35,494 bases of DNA from an uncultured Nostoc sp. (lineage in GTDB: Bacteria; Cyanobacteriota; Cyanobacteriia; Cyanobacteriales; Nostocaceae). This document shows positions 16,689-25,250 of this stretch, one piece after another; the stretch's first letter is position 1; each line of letters opens with the position of its first letter. Location: assembly GCF_937863485.1 (NCBI RefSeq), contig NZ_CALMFY010000113.1, positions 362 through 35,855 of the forward strand. Direction: 5' to 3'. Made by a program: the position numbers and the translations under genes. The notes below the pieces were generated by a model. That model had not been told where the DNA came from and ran no database searches. It was given only the letters and a program-made list of their open reading frames with translations.

Positions 16689-16734
16689 AAGCTACGCATA
16701 GCGTCTCTAAGAGTTGCCATGCCGCAGGCTTTAC
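16689..16734. repeat. Interspersed repeat module, joined form
   Basis: AAGCTACGCATAGCGTCTCT runs straight into AAGAGTTGCCATGCCGCAGG and CTTTAC. Both halves recur at 6117-6240 and the first half at 19778-19803. The surrounding 16560-16750 is similarly GC-rich and coding-free, inside the spacer between the TPR and NicO genes. Confidence 0.65.
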
Positions 16735-16784
16735 ACTGCGCTATCGGCTTTTCTTCAATCTAAAATTGGCACTCAATCTAAAAT

Positions 16785-18155
16785 CTAAAATCCCAAATCT
16801 AAAATTGCTTGACGAGCTTGATCAGCATACTTGTGATGAAATTGAGGATTGAGGCTAACAGCTTGAGTTAGTCGCTTTATTGCTTCTTCACGGTTATTTA
16901 AGTGAAGTGCAATCATGCCAGCATGGAATTGCAGCAAGGCATCCTCTGTCCCGAAGCGAGTTGCCCGTTGTGCTGCCCTTTGGGCTTCTTGCCATTGCCC
17001 ATTAGCCGCAGCTGCCCAAGCCAAAGTATCCTCTGCATATACATCGTCTCGCACTGCTACTTCACTACGAGCAATCTCTAGTGCCTCTGTTAAATGAATT
17101 CCGTGTTCGGTGTAGTAAACTGCCAAAGCGCGATCGTAGATTCCTTTAACTTTGCTCAGGTAAGCTACTACCCCGATCAAATCTTCAGTTTCAGTTGCGC
17201 CTTTTTGGTCGAGAAGAGCTAGTTGAGCATCAGCCTTATACCCCAGCGTTTCCACCTGTGGCATCAGTTCTGTACCCTGGTTTGCTGCATTCAGAGCATC
17301 CTGCCAGCGATGCTGGGCCGCATAGAGGCGGGCTAATCCTGTAAACGCAGCTATATGCCGTGGGAAGAGGTCAAGAGCTTCCCGATATCGCTGCTCAGAC
17401 AGGGCAAAATCCCCGGCTGCAAAAGCAAGATCCCCAGTCCGCACATGAAACCAAGCACGAGTTTCTGCACTCATCGTGTAGAAAGAGTCCATCTCCTGCA
17501 TAGCCTCAGTTAACAGTTGCCGTGCCGAGGCTAGATTGCCAGTTAACTCTAAGTAACGGGCTAAAACCGCGTTATGACTAGAGTTCGATTCTTCCTCAGC
17601 AAGGTTCTGCAAGAGTTGATGAGTTGCTTCATAGTCGCCCAACTCCATCTGAATCGATGCCCTCAGTGAGACAATATTGGGATTATCAACAGATGAATTA
17701 TTTAACACATCTAAAGCTGACCGAAACTGGTGTTGAGATAGTAAAGCTGATGCTAAGAGCATGGAAGAAACCTGATTATGACGCGGCTGTAGTGCCAGGG
17801 ATCTACGTGCCGCTTGTTCTGCTCGTAACACATCGTCTATATCTGCCATTTCTCGAAAGCGCCTCAAATATTGATCAGCCAACAGACGTAAAAATATTGA
17901 GGAATCGGGAGATTGGGCAACTTTCTCCTCATAGACGCTGATAATATGCGATCGCTGTAAATAATCGGGGAAGACTAAATCTGACTGCTGAACTGGTAAT
18001 ATCTGCCTGGAATTAACAGTCAACTGTTGCACAACAGAGGAGTATGTGCCTAACTTACCATTGGTGTAGCCTAAACTTAGCGCTTTTGTATCAGAGGGTC
18101 TTAGTAAAACCAGTAGGCTAGTTAGCGCTAACACCCATAGTATTCGTAGATGCAT
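16785..18155 (-). CDS. Secreted TPR-repeat protein
   Basis: The protein is 456 aa. An N-terminal signal peptide or anchor (about 1-25, ending DTKA) precedes tetratricopeptide-type helical repeats from about residue 85 to the end. Examples are LGDYEATHQLLQNLAEEES, AAGDFALSEQRYREALDLFP and LNNREEAIKRLTQAVSLNP. TPR domains bind partner proteins, so it is probably a periplasmic adaptor. Its start lies 5 bases after the stop of the DUF4331 gene, so the two are surely co-transcribed. The last codons (ILDLGF and stop) are written by a TTTTAGA-type heptamer array, so the natural C-terminus may have been changed by repeat expansion. Confidence 0.85.
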   Translation of the reverse strand: MHLRILWVLALTSLLVLLRPSDTKALSLGYTNGKLGTYSSVVQQLTVNSRQILPVQQSDLVFPDYLQRSHIISVYEEKVAQSPDSSIFLRLLADQYLRRFREMADIDDVLRAEQAARRSLALQPRHNQVSSMLLASALLSQHQFRSALDVLNNSSVDNPNIVSLRASIQMELGDYEATHQLLQNLAEEESNSSHNAVLARYLELTGNLASARQLLTEAMQEMDSFYTMSAETRAWFHVRTGDLAFAAGDFALSEQRYREALDLFPRHIAAFTGLARLYAAQHRWQDALNAANQGTELMPQVETLGYKADAQLALLDQKGATETEDLIGVVAYLSKVKGIYDRALAVYYTEHGIHLTEALEIARSEVAVRDDVYAEDTLAWAAAANGQWQEAQRAAQRATRFGTEDALLQFHAGMIALHLNNREEAIKRLTQAVSLNPQFHHKYADQARQAILDLGF

Positions 18156-18160
18156 AAACC

Positions 18161-19441
18161 TTACAAAGGATTACCTAAATAAGGGAAGGTAGGAAGAAAG
18201 TTGGCATCATTAGGCCCAACATTATCGCTAGTCAGCCCCGGAATTTTGCCTGTAGTAATCCCTGTAACTGCATCACCAAAGACAACAGATGCTGTGACAT
18301 CGATTACGTCATCTTTTGGTCTTCTACCACCAAAATTGTTGCCTAACTGAGTCCCAAAATAACTACCGCTAGATTTGGAAAGATCAGCTTGGATAACATC
18401 AGGAATCGCCACTGAGATCACTGCATCAGCTATACCTTGAGGTCTACCAATCGCATTCACAAAAGCTCGAATGAATTGGGATTGATTGCTAGCGTCTTGG
18501 GTTGGTGTCTGAATATTACTATTATTATGAGCTTGAAAGTCCATAAAAAGTTCATTCAGGGCTGGAACTGCTAACCGCTCAATCTGAGCAAAATTCTGAT
18601 TTCTAAATCTAGGAGTTTCAACACTAGTTGTTATCCAAACACCAATCTTGCCACTACCAAGCTCTTGCTTGGGTAGCTCGACAATAATTGAGTGGACATT
18701 GAATGGGGCTAGGGTGTCTTGTGCTTGTCCAGGTGGTCTAAAGGAAAGAACTTGGAAGGGAGGACTGGGATTAGGCTGAAGGCTATAGTTTCGATCCGGG
18801 ATGATTTTGAAGAACTGTTCCAAATCGAAAAAGAACGGGTCTTTCCGTGTGCCAACAAAGAACTTCGTGGGGTTAATGCCGTTAAAGGAGAATGTTTGGT
18901 TGAGTTGCCCTGTCCTACTTATTGGAAGCAAAGTTGACCTTGTTCCTACTTGGATTGGAGAAGTTGGGCGGCTGACTGTGACAGTTTGGTTTGAACCTGT
19001 GCCATTTATTTGGAATTGAAGTACGATATCTTCAACACTGTCACCAGTGTTATCAATATTGAACTGATAAAGAACATTTGGATCGAATGGTCTCACTTCA
19101 CCAGAAACGATCAGAGGGTCGAAATCCATTACAAGGACAACATTGTTGGGGTCTGTAGGACTTTCAAACACAAACAAATCTGTGAGATCCGCAGCAGTGA
19201 GCTGAGTGGCAAGAAAGGTTGTGTCCTGGTGGTCTGAAGCCAAAGCTTTAGGGGTTGCATAGATTAGGACTACGAGCAAAATCGCAACAATTCCCACTAG
19301 GGTACGAAAAAAACGAGTAGCTCTAGTCCAATATAGTGATCGCTTGCTCAAAAAAAATGTCATATTTTGGACTAGTTTCTTTATGCGTACCCAGCCTTCA
19401 ATTGGTATAAAAGAGGTGATACTCTGAGCATCTATTTTCAT
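18161..19441 (-). CDS. DUF4331 family secreted protein
   Basis: The protein is 426 aa. The start at 19441 is fixed by a strong AGGAGG 6 bases upstream (19448-19453). An unusually long N-terminus places the hydrophobic signal segment at about residues 46-66, ending ALA. The mature part begins SDHQDTTFLATQLTAADLTD, which matches the S-H-x-D start and DxTDxF/Y-x-F pattern of DUF4331 proteins. The rest is beta-rich with no membrane segment, and the C-terminus has GRRPKDDVIDVTASVVFG. The biochemical role of the family is not known to me. It is first in an operon with the TPR gene and probably the NicO transporter. Confidence 0.88.
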   Translation of the reverse strand: MKIDAQSITSFIPIEGWVRIKKLVQNMTFFLSKRSLYWTRATRFFRTLVGIVAILLVVLIYATPKALASDHQDTTFLATQLTAADLTDLFVFESPTDPNNVVLVMDFDPLIVSGEVRPFDPNVLYQFNIDNTGDSVEDIVLQFQINGTGSNQTVTVSRPTSPIQVGTRSTLLPISRTGQLNQTFSFNGINPTKFFVGTRKDPFFFDLEQFFKIIPDRNYSLQPNPSPPFQVLSFRPPGQAQDTLAPFNVHSIIVELPKQELGSGKIGVWITTSVETPRFRNQNFAQIERLAVPALNELFMDFQAHNNSNIQTPTQDASNQSQFIRAFVNAIGRPQGIADAVISVAIPDVIQADLSKSSGSYFGTQLGNNFGGRRPKDDVIDVTASVVFGDAVTGITTGKIPGLTSDNVGPNDANFLPTFPYLGNPL

Positions 19442-20186
19442 AATTGCCCTCCTTGAGGTGTTTTGTATCTTCTATTGTATGTATATATGTACGTGAAAAT
19501 AGCAAGTTGATAGCAAGTTGATTCATCTTTCAAAAAAGACTGCGGCTATTACCGAAGTGCCTCACAGCTTATTGGCTCCTACTAATCACTTAACAGACCA
19601 AAACTTGCTCACTTTTCTAGTTTAAAGTTTTAAGACTTATATAATACATATATACTAAATAGGATTTGCGTATTTCAGCGATGTTGCTCCACCAATCGTT
19701 ATTTAATAGTCCGCATAATACTTTTTTATTACTTACAAGTATGTGATTGCGAGTGAAACGTACTCCTACCGAGAAGCAAGCTACGCCTTGGTCTTAAGAG
19801 TTGCAATCGCAATGATTTCAGTGAGTTTACATTTCGTTGCATAGTTACGTTTATTCGTGCCTACCTACTTACAATCTGACTTTTTAATGTTTTTTTATAT
19901 GTATTGAATCAGGTAGGAGGCAGGAGCCATTGACAGAGGTTTTCAGTGCTTCTCTTTTTCTTTGACAATGCTACGAAAACTCTCTCTGGAAAAATTTACA
20001 GACTTACTTTAAGAGTTGAACCATCTGCCCATAGTTTTGTATTCCCAGACAAGGAGCTAAAAAATAAGTCAAAAGATAGATTGACATCACATTTGTTCGC
20101 CGAAAGTATCCTCCCTTCATCGCAAACTGGTTATAATTATTTTCCATCTCTCTCAGAAATCAAATTATCATCTACACAGTATTTAT
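19442..20186. other. Long intergenic region between divergent gene groups
   Basis: This region holds the control sequences of the leftward DUF4331 operon and the rightward DUF2256 operon. It contains a short relative of the interspersed module at 19778-19803 and several TATA-rich stretches (19478-19490, 19638-19655). An 86-codon open frame (19946-20206) has no recognisable protein character and overlaps the DUF2256 start, so it is not called. Confidence 0.5.
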
Positions 20187-20381
20187 ATGGGACGTGTTCG
20201 TTCTAAATCTGACCTACCGACAAAAATCTGTCCGGTATGTCAACGCCCTTTCACATGGCGTAAAAAGTGGCAAGATTGCTGGGACGATGTGAAATACTGC
20301 TCAGAACGTTGTCGTCGTCGCCGTTCTCAAGCTCAAAATGAAACTAACCGCAACACAGACGCAAATAGCGCAAGGGATTAA
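20187..20381 (+). CDS. DUF2256 small zinc-ribbon-like protein
   Basis: The protein is 64 aa. Two cysteine pairs, CPVC (residues 12-15) and CSERC (about 44-48), around W-R-K-K-W and D-V-K-Y-C match the DUF2256 pattern and probably bind one zinc. The end is basic (RRRRSQ), compatible with nucleic-acid binding, though that is inference. Its stop overlaps the next start (TAATG), so it is translationally coupled to the asparaginase gene. Confidence 0.9.
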   Translation: MGRVRSKSDLPTKICPVCQRPFTWRKKWQDCWDDVKYCSERCRRRRSQAQNETNRNTDANSARD

Positions 20382-21334
20382 TGGAGTCACAGGTGCAACC
20401 TAAATTAATTATTCATGGGGGGGCTGGTAGTTCTCTCCACGGTAAAGAAGGATTGGAGGCGGTGCGCCGATCGCTCCATACAGTAATAGAATTCGTCTAT
20501 TCTCTGCTATTGTCAGGAGCTACTGCCTCTGAGGCGGTAGTGCAGGGTTGCCAAATACTCGAAGACAATCCCCGCTTTAATGCTGGTACTGGTTCAGTTC
20601 TGCAATCTGATGGGCAAATCCGCATGAGTGCTTCGCTGATGGATGGGGCATTAGGGCGATTTAGTGGTGTGATTAATATCTCGCGGGTGAAAAATCCGAT
20701 TGAGTTGGCACAATTTTTACAAAACTCCCCAGACCGAGTGCTATCAGATTTCGGATCGGCTGAGTTGGCGCGGGAAATGCAACTTCCCAGCTATAACGCT
20801 TTAACTGATTTGCGGTTACAAGAGTGGATACAAGAGCGCCAAAATAATTTTAAAAGCACAATGGCTAACGTGGTAGCAGAACCGGAAATTTTAGAAACCA
20901 GCAATGCTGGACGCGGTACCATCGGCGTGGTAGCTTTAGATGCCTATGGTAGGCTAGCTGCTGGCACTTCTACAGGTGGTAAAGGCTTTGAGCGGATTGG
21001 AAGGGTAAGTGATTCTGCGATGCCAGCAGGAAATTATGCTACTAATAATGCTGGTGTTAGCTGTACTGGGATTGGCGAAGATATTATTGATGAGTGTTTA
21101 GCCCCACGAATTGTAGTGCGTGTTACTGATGGTATGTCCCTGAAGGAGGCCATGCAGCGCTCCTTTGGGGAAGCCCACCAGAACAAGCGGGATTTGGGAG
21201 CGATCGCCTTAGATGTCAGTGGAGCGATCGCTTGGGGGAAAACCTGCGAAATCTTACTCGCCGCCTACCACGACGGCGAAAAAATTGGCGATACTTTGGA
21301 ATGGACTGACAACGAACTGATCGGCTATTGCTGA
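20381..21334 (+). CDS. Isoaspartyl peptidase / plant-type L-asparaginase
   Basis: This is an N-terminal-nucleophile hydrolase that removes isoaspartyl residues from peptides and hydrolyses asparagine. The 317-aa precursor is expected to cut itself before Thr180 (GRG-TIGVVALD), whose side chain then becomes the nucleophile. HGGAG at residues 13-17, NAGTGSVLQSDG and MDGALGRFSGV in the alpha part, and STGG and GIGEDII in the beta part, are all family features and intact. No signal peptide is present. The gene starts inside the stop codon of the DUF2256 gene and overlaps a convergent small gene by 10 bases at its end. Confidence 0.95.
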   Translation: MESQVQPKLIIHGGAGSSLHGKEGLEAVRRSLHTVIEFVYSLLLSGATASEAVVQGCQILEDNPRFNAGTGSVLQSDGQIRMSASLMDGALGRFSGVINISRVKNPIELAQFLQNSPDRVLSDFGSAELAREMQLPSYNALTDLRLQEWIQERQNNFKSTMANVVAEPEILETSNAGRGTIGVVALDAYGRLAAGTSTGGKGFERIGRVSDSAMPAGNYATNNAGVSCTGIGEDIIDECLAPRIVVRVTDGMSLKEAMQRSFGEAHQNKRDLGAIALDVSGAIAWGKTCEILLAAYHDGEKIGDTLEWTDNELIGYC

Positions 21335-21522
21335 ATCAGTTTTAGTGCTTCGGCTAAAGTTTCTTGCCAGTCAACCATTGCGGCTAATTCTTGGGCTTCA
21401 TAACGCCCCTTCCTGCGGAACGCTGCGCGAACAAAAGCTTCTAGCGCCGCTCTTTTCAGTGCGACTTGATATTCTTGTTGCAGAATATCGATTAATTCTG
21501 CTTGATTCAAGTAACAAACCAC
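21325..21522 (-). CDS. Small helical hypothetical protein
   Basis: The protein is 65 aa (MVCYLNQAELIDILQQEYQV at the start), predicted as mostly helical and charged, with no signal peptide or cysteine motif. Its composition is typical of a real soluble protein rather than a shadow frame. Its 3' end overlaps the asparaginase stop by 10 bases in a tail-to-tail arrangement. The family is not recognised. It may be a single-domain adaptor or DNA-binding protein, without direct evidence. Confidence 0.6.
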   Translation of the reverse strand: MVCYLNQAELIDILQQEYQVALKRAALEAFVRAAFRRKGRYEAQELAAMVDWQETLAEALKLIQQ

Positions 21523-21730
21523 TGGATTTGCGGCACTTGTTTATTTCGTCGATTTCACGCACCCTAATTTCTATAGAAAAAACTACTATTTTTCTATCGA
21601 TTTATCGTAGTATAAACTTCATTATCTAAAAAAAGCTTTTATTGACGGTTACAAGCCGTTGAAGACTATTTATGAGCAATCAGTAGTGCATTGCAGTTCA
21701 TTACGAGTAACAACGAGGAAATCCATTAAC

Positions 21731-22306
21731 ATGACTGAGAAACTTGCACAAACGCAATATCCTGTTCATGACTTCATCCGTAGTCGTTGGAGTCCTAGAG
21801 CCTTTGCTGACCGTTCCGTGGAGCAGGATAAGCTTCTATCTCTGCTAGAAGCAGCTAGTTGGGCCCCCTCTTCCTACAATTATCAGCCTTGGAGTTTTAT
21901 CGTTGTTACCAAAGACGACCCGACGGAATATAACCGTTTACTCAGTACTCTGGTTGAGTTTAATCAGGGGTGGGCGAAAAATGCTCCCGTCTTGATTTTG
22001 GCTGTTGCTAAAGTACGCTCTGAGGATGGCAAAGCAAATCGACACGCATTTCACGATGTCGGTCTAGCACTAGAAAACCTCATTCTTCAAGCAACCTCTT
22101 TTGGTTTATTTGCCCATCAAATAGCCAGATTCAATGCAGACAGCGCCAGGGAACTATACCAAATTCCAGATGACTATGAAGCTGCTACTGTGGTCACAGT
22201 TGGCTATCTTGGTGATCCGCAAACTCTTTCTGAGGGATTACGAGAACGGGAACTCTCACCCCGTGTCCGCAAACCTTTAAAGGAATTTGTCTTTACTGGA
22301 CAGTAG
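21731..22306 (+). CDS. Nitroreductase-family FMN oxidoreductase
   Basis: The protein is 191 aa from the ATG at 21731, which has a GAGG site about 10 bases upstream; an upstream in-frame TTG (21659) would add 24 unlikely residues. Features are the N-terminal FMN-phosphate binding R-S-R-W-S-P-R-A-F, the ASWAPSSYNYQPWSFIVV segment, and GLALENLILQATSFGLFAHQ with a C-terminal VGYLGDP. These are standard for the nitroreductase fold, a homodimer that uses NAD(P)H to reduce nitro compounds, quinones or other small molecules. The natural substrate cannot be told. It stands alone, 200 bases from its neighbours. Confidence 0.9.
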   Translation: MTEKLAQTQYPVHDFIRSRWSPRAFADRSVEQDKLLSLLEAASWAPSSYNYQPWSFIVVTKDDPTEYNRLLSTLVEFNQGWAKNAPVLILAVAKVRSEDGKANRHAFHDVGLALENLILQATSFGLFAHQIARFNADSARELYQIPDDYEAATVVTVGYLGDPQTLSEGLRERELSPRVRKPLKEFVFTGQ

Positions 22307-22343
22307 GTAAATAGTTCACCTTTGTTGAGCAATTAATTAGGTT

Positions 22344-22386
22344 GTAGAGATGCAAAATTTCTTTGGGGAAAACTTCTCGTCTCTAC
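22344..22386. terminator. Hairpin between nitroreductase and ABC binding-protein genes
   Basis: GTAGAGATG (22344-22352) pairs with CGTCTCTAC (22378-22386) over 9 bp, one G-U, around a 25-base loop. There is no clear run of T after it, so it may be a repeat-derived hairpin rather than a strict terminator. Confidence 0.35.
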
Positions 22387-22430
22387 GATAAATTCATGCA
22401 AGAGTTCTACTATTTTAGCTCCCTAAAATT

Positions 22431-24176
22431 ATGAATAATAAATTCAATAGGGGTCAGATTTTTGCTGGGTCGTTGCTTAGTATCTTATTGCTAAGTGCTT
22501 GTTCTGCCCCAAAGGCTGAATCTCCAACTACCTCTACTCCAGCAGCAACGAGTAGTGCTGCTGGCGATACCTTACGGCTTCTCTATTGGCAAGCCCCAAC
22601 TATTCTCAATCCCCATTTAGCTCAAGGTAACAAAGACTTTGAAGCTAGTCGAATTACTTATGAACCCCTGGCCAGCTTTGATAAAGATGGTAAACTAGTT
22701 GCTTTTTTAGCAGCAGAAATCCCATCTTTAGAGAACGGTGGAGTCGCCAAAGATGGTAAATCAGTGACTTGGAAACTCAAACAAAGAGTCAAATGGTCTG
22801 ATGGTAAACCTTTTACGGCTGCGGATGTAGTGTTTACCTACCAATTTGTTAGTAATCCAGCTGTAGGTGCGACCACTGCTGCTAATTATCAAGCTATCAA
22901 AAGCGTCGAAGCTATTGACGACTACACCGTTAAAATCAATTTCCAGGAGCCTAACCCAGGTTGGTCATTGCCGTTTACTGGTTCCAATGGCCCAATCATA
23001 CCTCGTCATATATTCGAGAAATACAACGGTAGCAACGCTAGAGAAGCGCCAGCTAATCTACTTCCTGTAGGAACTGGTCCCTACAAAGTGGTGGATTTCA
23101 AGCCTAGTGACATTGTTGTTTATGAAGCTAATTCCTTTTTCCACAAAGCAAATAAACCCTTCTTTAAGCGAGTAGAACTTAAAGGTGGTGGAGATGCAAC
23201 TTCAGCTGCTAGAGCAGTATTGCAAACTGGAGATGTAGATTTTGCTTGGAACCTCCAAGTAGAAGCTCCAATTCTTAAGCAGCTGGAGGCAGCGGGAAAA
23301 GGTAGATTAGATATCAGCTTCGGATCTTTTTTGGAACGGATTGCTATTAATCAGACTGACCCTAATAAGCAAACAAAAGATGGTGAACGCTCTAGTTTAG
23401 AGTTTCCCCATCCCTTTTTTAAAGACCTGAAAGTACGTCAAGCTTTTAATTATGCCATTGACCGTGACACTATTAACCAACAGTTATATGGTCAAACTGG
23501 TCGTGCTGTTACAAATATCCTAGTAGCACCAGATATTTATAATTCGCCCAATACCAAATACGAATTTAATCTGAAAAAAGCTACTGATTTGCTCGATGAA
23601 GCTGGATGGAAAGATACCAATGGCAATGGTATCCGAGATAAAAATGGTGTAGAACTCAAGGTTTTGTTTCAGACTTCTGCTAACCCAGTCCGCCAGAAAA
23701 CTCAGGAAATCATTAAACAATCGCTAACTTCTATTGGTGTGGGAGTAGAACTCAAGAGTATCGATTCAAGTATTTTCTTTTCTAGTGACCCTGCTAACCC
23801 AGATACTCTTGCTCACTTTCACGCTGATCTACAAATGTTTAGTGGTGGCAATAGTAACCCAGATCCAGGTACTTATCTGAAAGCGTGGACTTGTAATGAG
23901 ATTTCTCAGAAGAAAAATAATTGGTCGAAATCGAATAGTTCTCGTTACTGCAACCCTGAATATGACAAGCTTTGGCAACAGTCTAATACAGAGTTAGATC
24001 CACAAAAACGTCGGCAGTTATTTATTCAAATGAACGACTTGTTAATTAAAGAGCAAGCTGTGATTCCTCTAATTTCTCGCGCTAATGTTAATGGAGTCAG
24101 TAACAGACTCACTGGTGTAGACTCGACTCCTTGGGATGATCGTACCTGGAATATTAAGGATTGGCGACAACAGTAA
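22431..24176 (+). CDS. ABC transporter substrate-binding lipoprotein (peptide/nickel type, SBP family 5)
   Basis: The protein is 581 aa. A lipobox LLSA-C places the lipidated cysteine at residue 24, followed by a Ser/Thr/Pro/Ala linker. LRLLYWQAPTILNPHLAQGN begins the mature domain, and WKLKQRVKWSDGKPFTAADV is the family-5 signature. FKDLKVRQAFNYAIDRDTIN and the DEAGWKDTNGNGIRDKNGVE segment are also typical of Dpp/Opp-like binding proteins. It is anchored in the periplasm and delivers peptides or similar ligands to the permeases. The two permease genes lie tail-to-tail with it (57 bases away), an unusual split. Confidence 0.93.
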   Translation: MNNKFNRGQIFAGSLLSILLLSACSAPKAESPTTSTPAATSSAAGDTLRLLYWQAPTILNPHLAQGNKDFEASRITYEPLASFDKDGKLVAFLAAEIPSLENGGVAKDGKSVTWKLKQRVKWSDGKPFTAADVVFTYQFVSNPAVGATTAANYQAIKSVEAIDDYTVKINFQEPNPGWSLPFTGSNGPIIPRHIFEKYNGSNAREAPANLLPVGTGPYKVVDFKPSDIVVYEANSFFHKANKPFFKRVELKGGGDATSAARAVLQTGDVDFAWNLQVEAPILKQLEAAGKGRLDISFGSFLERIAINQTDPNKQTKDGERSSLEFPHPFFKDLKVRQAFNYAIDRDTINQQLYGQTGRAVTNILVAPDIYNSPNTKYEFNLKKATDLLDEAGWKDTNGNGIRDKNGVELKVLFQTSANPVRQKTQEIIKQSLTSIGVGVELKSIDSSIFFSSDPANPDTLAHFHADLQMFSGGNSNPDPGTYLKAWTCNEISQKKNNWSKSNSSRYCNPEYDKLWQQSNTELDPQKRRQLFIQMNDLLIKEQAVIPLISRANVNGVSNRLTGVDSTPWDDRTWNIKDWRQQ

Positions 24177-24183
24177 GTGACTC

Positions 24184-24218
24184 GGCATTGTGGACAAGGA
24201 AAGTGTTTTACCAATGCC
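24184..24218. terminator. Probable bidirectional terminator hairpin
   Basis: GGCATTG (24184-24190) and CAATGCC (24212-24218) form a perfect 7-bp stem between the convergent binding-protein and permease genes. It is followed on the plus strand by a T-rich stretch (TTATGTCTTTT). Confidence 0.45.
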
Positions 24219-24232
24219 TTATGTCTTTTAAT

Positions 24233-25186
24233 TTACAATAATCGAGGATCGAGAGCATCTCTGAGAGCATCACCTATATAGTTGATACTTAGCACAGTAA
24301 GAAATATTGCTGTGCCAGGGAAAATAATCATATGGGGAGCAAATTCTAAAAAGTTTTGCGCTTCATAGAGCATTCGTCCCCAAGTTGGTACATCAGGGGG
24401 AAAACCTAGACCAAAAAAGCTAAGAGTTGATTCGGTCACGATCGCAGTACTTACTGAAAGAGTAGCAGCAACTAGTACCGGACTAATCACGTTGGGCAAA
24501 ATATGAATCCAAATTAATCGACTAGGAGAAGCACCAAGAGCACGAGCTGCTGTAACAAATTCTAATTCTCGCACTGTCAAAAAACCAGCTCGGACTAATC
24601 TGGCTACAGACATCCAGTTGAGTCCGCCAATCACCAGTACTATCAACACAAATATACCTAGTTCTGGGCCAGCGATCGCTTTGATTGCATCCCGAAACAA
24701 AAATATCACCAATAATAATAATGGCAGCCGTGGTAAAGCTAAACACAAATCTGTCAAACGCATCAAAGCAATATCCAGCCAGCCACCATAAAAACCAGAA
24801 AGTGCGCCGATGAGTGTACCGAGAGTTATGGCTACTGACATCGAAAAAATTCCAACTGCGATCGATATTCGTCCGCCGTGCAACACTCTTGCTAATATAT
24901 CTTGACCTAAATCATTAGTACCAAATGGATGTGCCCAACTGGGGGCAAGAGTAGATTTAGCAAAGTCAATTTTGTTGATGGGAATATTATAAATAAAAGG
25001 CCCAAATAAAACACTTAAGACTATGATTAGTAAGACTACAATACCAAACAAAGCCTGACGATTCCGACAAAACTTGCGCCATGCTTCTTGTGTGAGCGAT
25101 TCTGGTTTAGAAACAAGATTTGTTGACGCTGGATCAACTGAAAATTTGGATAGTTCTGAACTTTGATTAGGCGATCGTTTCAACAT
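24233..25186 (-). CDS. ABC peptide transporter permease, DppC/OppC type
   Basis: The protein is 317 aa. An N-terminal OppC_N-type segment (EAWRKFCRNRQALFGIVVLL) with the first membrane helix is followed by the HPFGTNDLGQDILARVLHGG motif characteristic of DppC-like permeases. About five more membrane helices follow. The EAA loop AARALGASPSRLIWIHILPN docks the ATPase. The C-terminus ends RDALDPRLL as usual. It lies 64 bases downstream of the DppB-like gene on the same strand. No ATPase gene is in the window, so the energising subunit must be encoded elsewhere. Confidence 0.94.
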   Translation of the reverse strand: MLKRSPNQSSELSKFSVDPASTNLVSKPESLTQEAWRKFCRNRQALFGIVVLLIIVLSVLFGPFIYNIPINKIDFAKSTLAPSWAHPFGTNDLGQDILARVLHGGRISIAVGIFSMSVAITLGTLIGALSGFYGGWLDIALMRLTDLCLALPRLPLLLLVIFLFRDAIKAIAGPELGIFVLIVLVIGGLNWMSVARLVRAGFLTVRELEFVTAARALGASPSRLIWIHILPNVISPVLVAATLSVSTAIVTESTLSFFGLGFPPDVPTWGRMLYEAQNFLEFAPHMIIFPGTAIFLTVLSINYIGDALRDALDPRLL

Positions 25187-25250
25187 AAATATCTAGTTTC
25201 TCAGATGTTATACATTTAATTTGTATACTTTTTAATTTTGAATTTTTTAG

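Noticed and set aside
19946..20206. 86-codon plus-strand frame before the DUF2256 gene
   Set aside because: No recognisable domain or ribosome-binding site, and it runs into the start of a clear gene in another frame.
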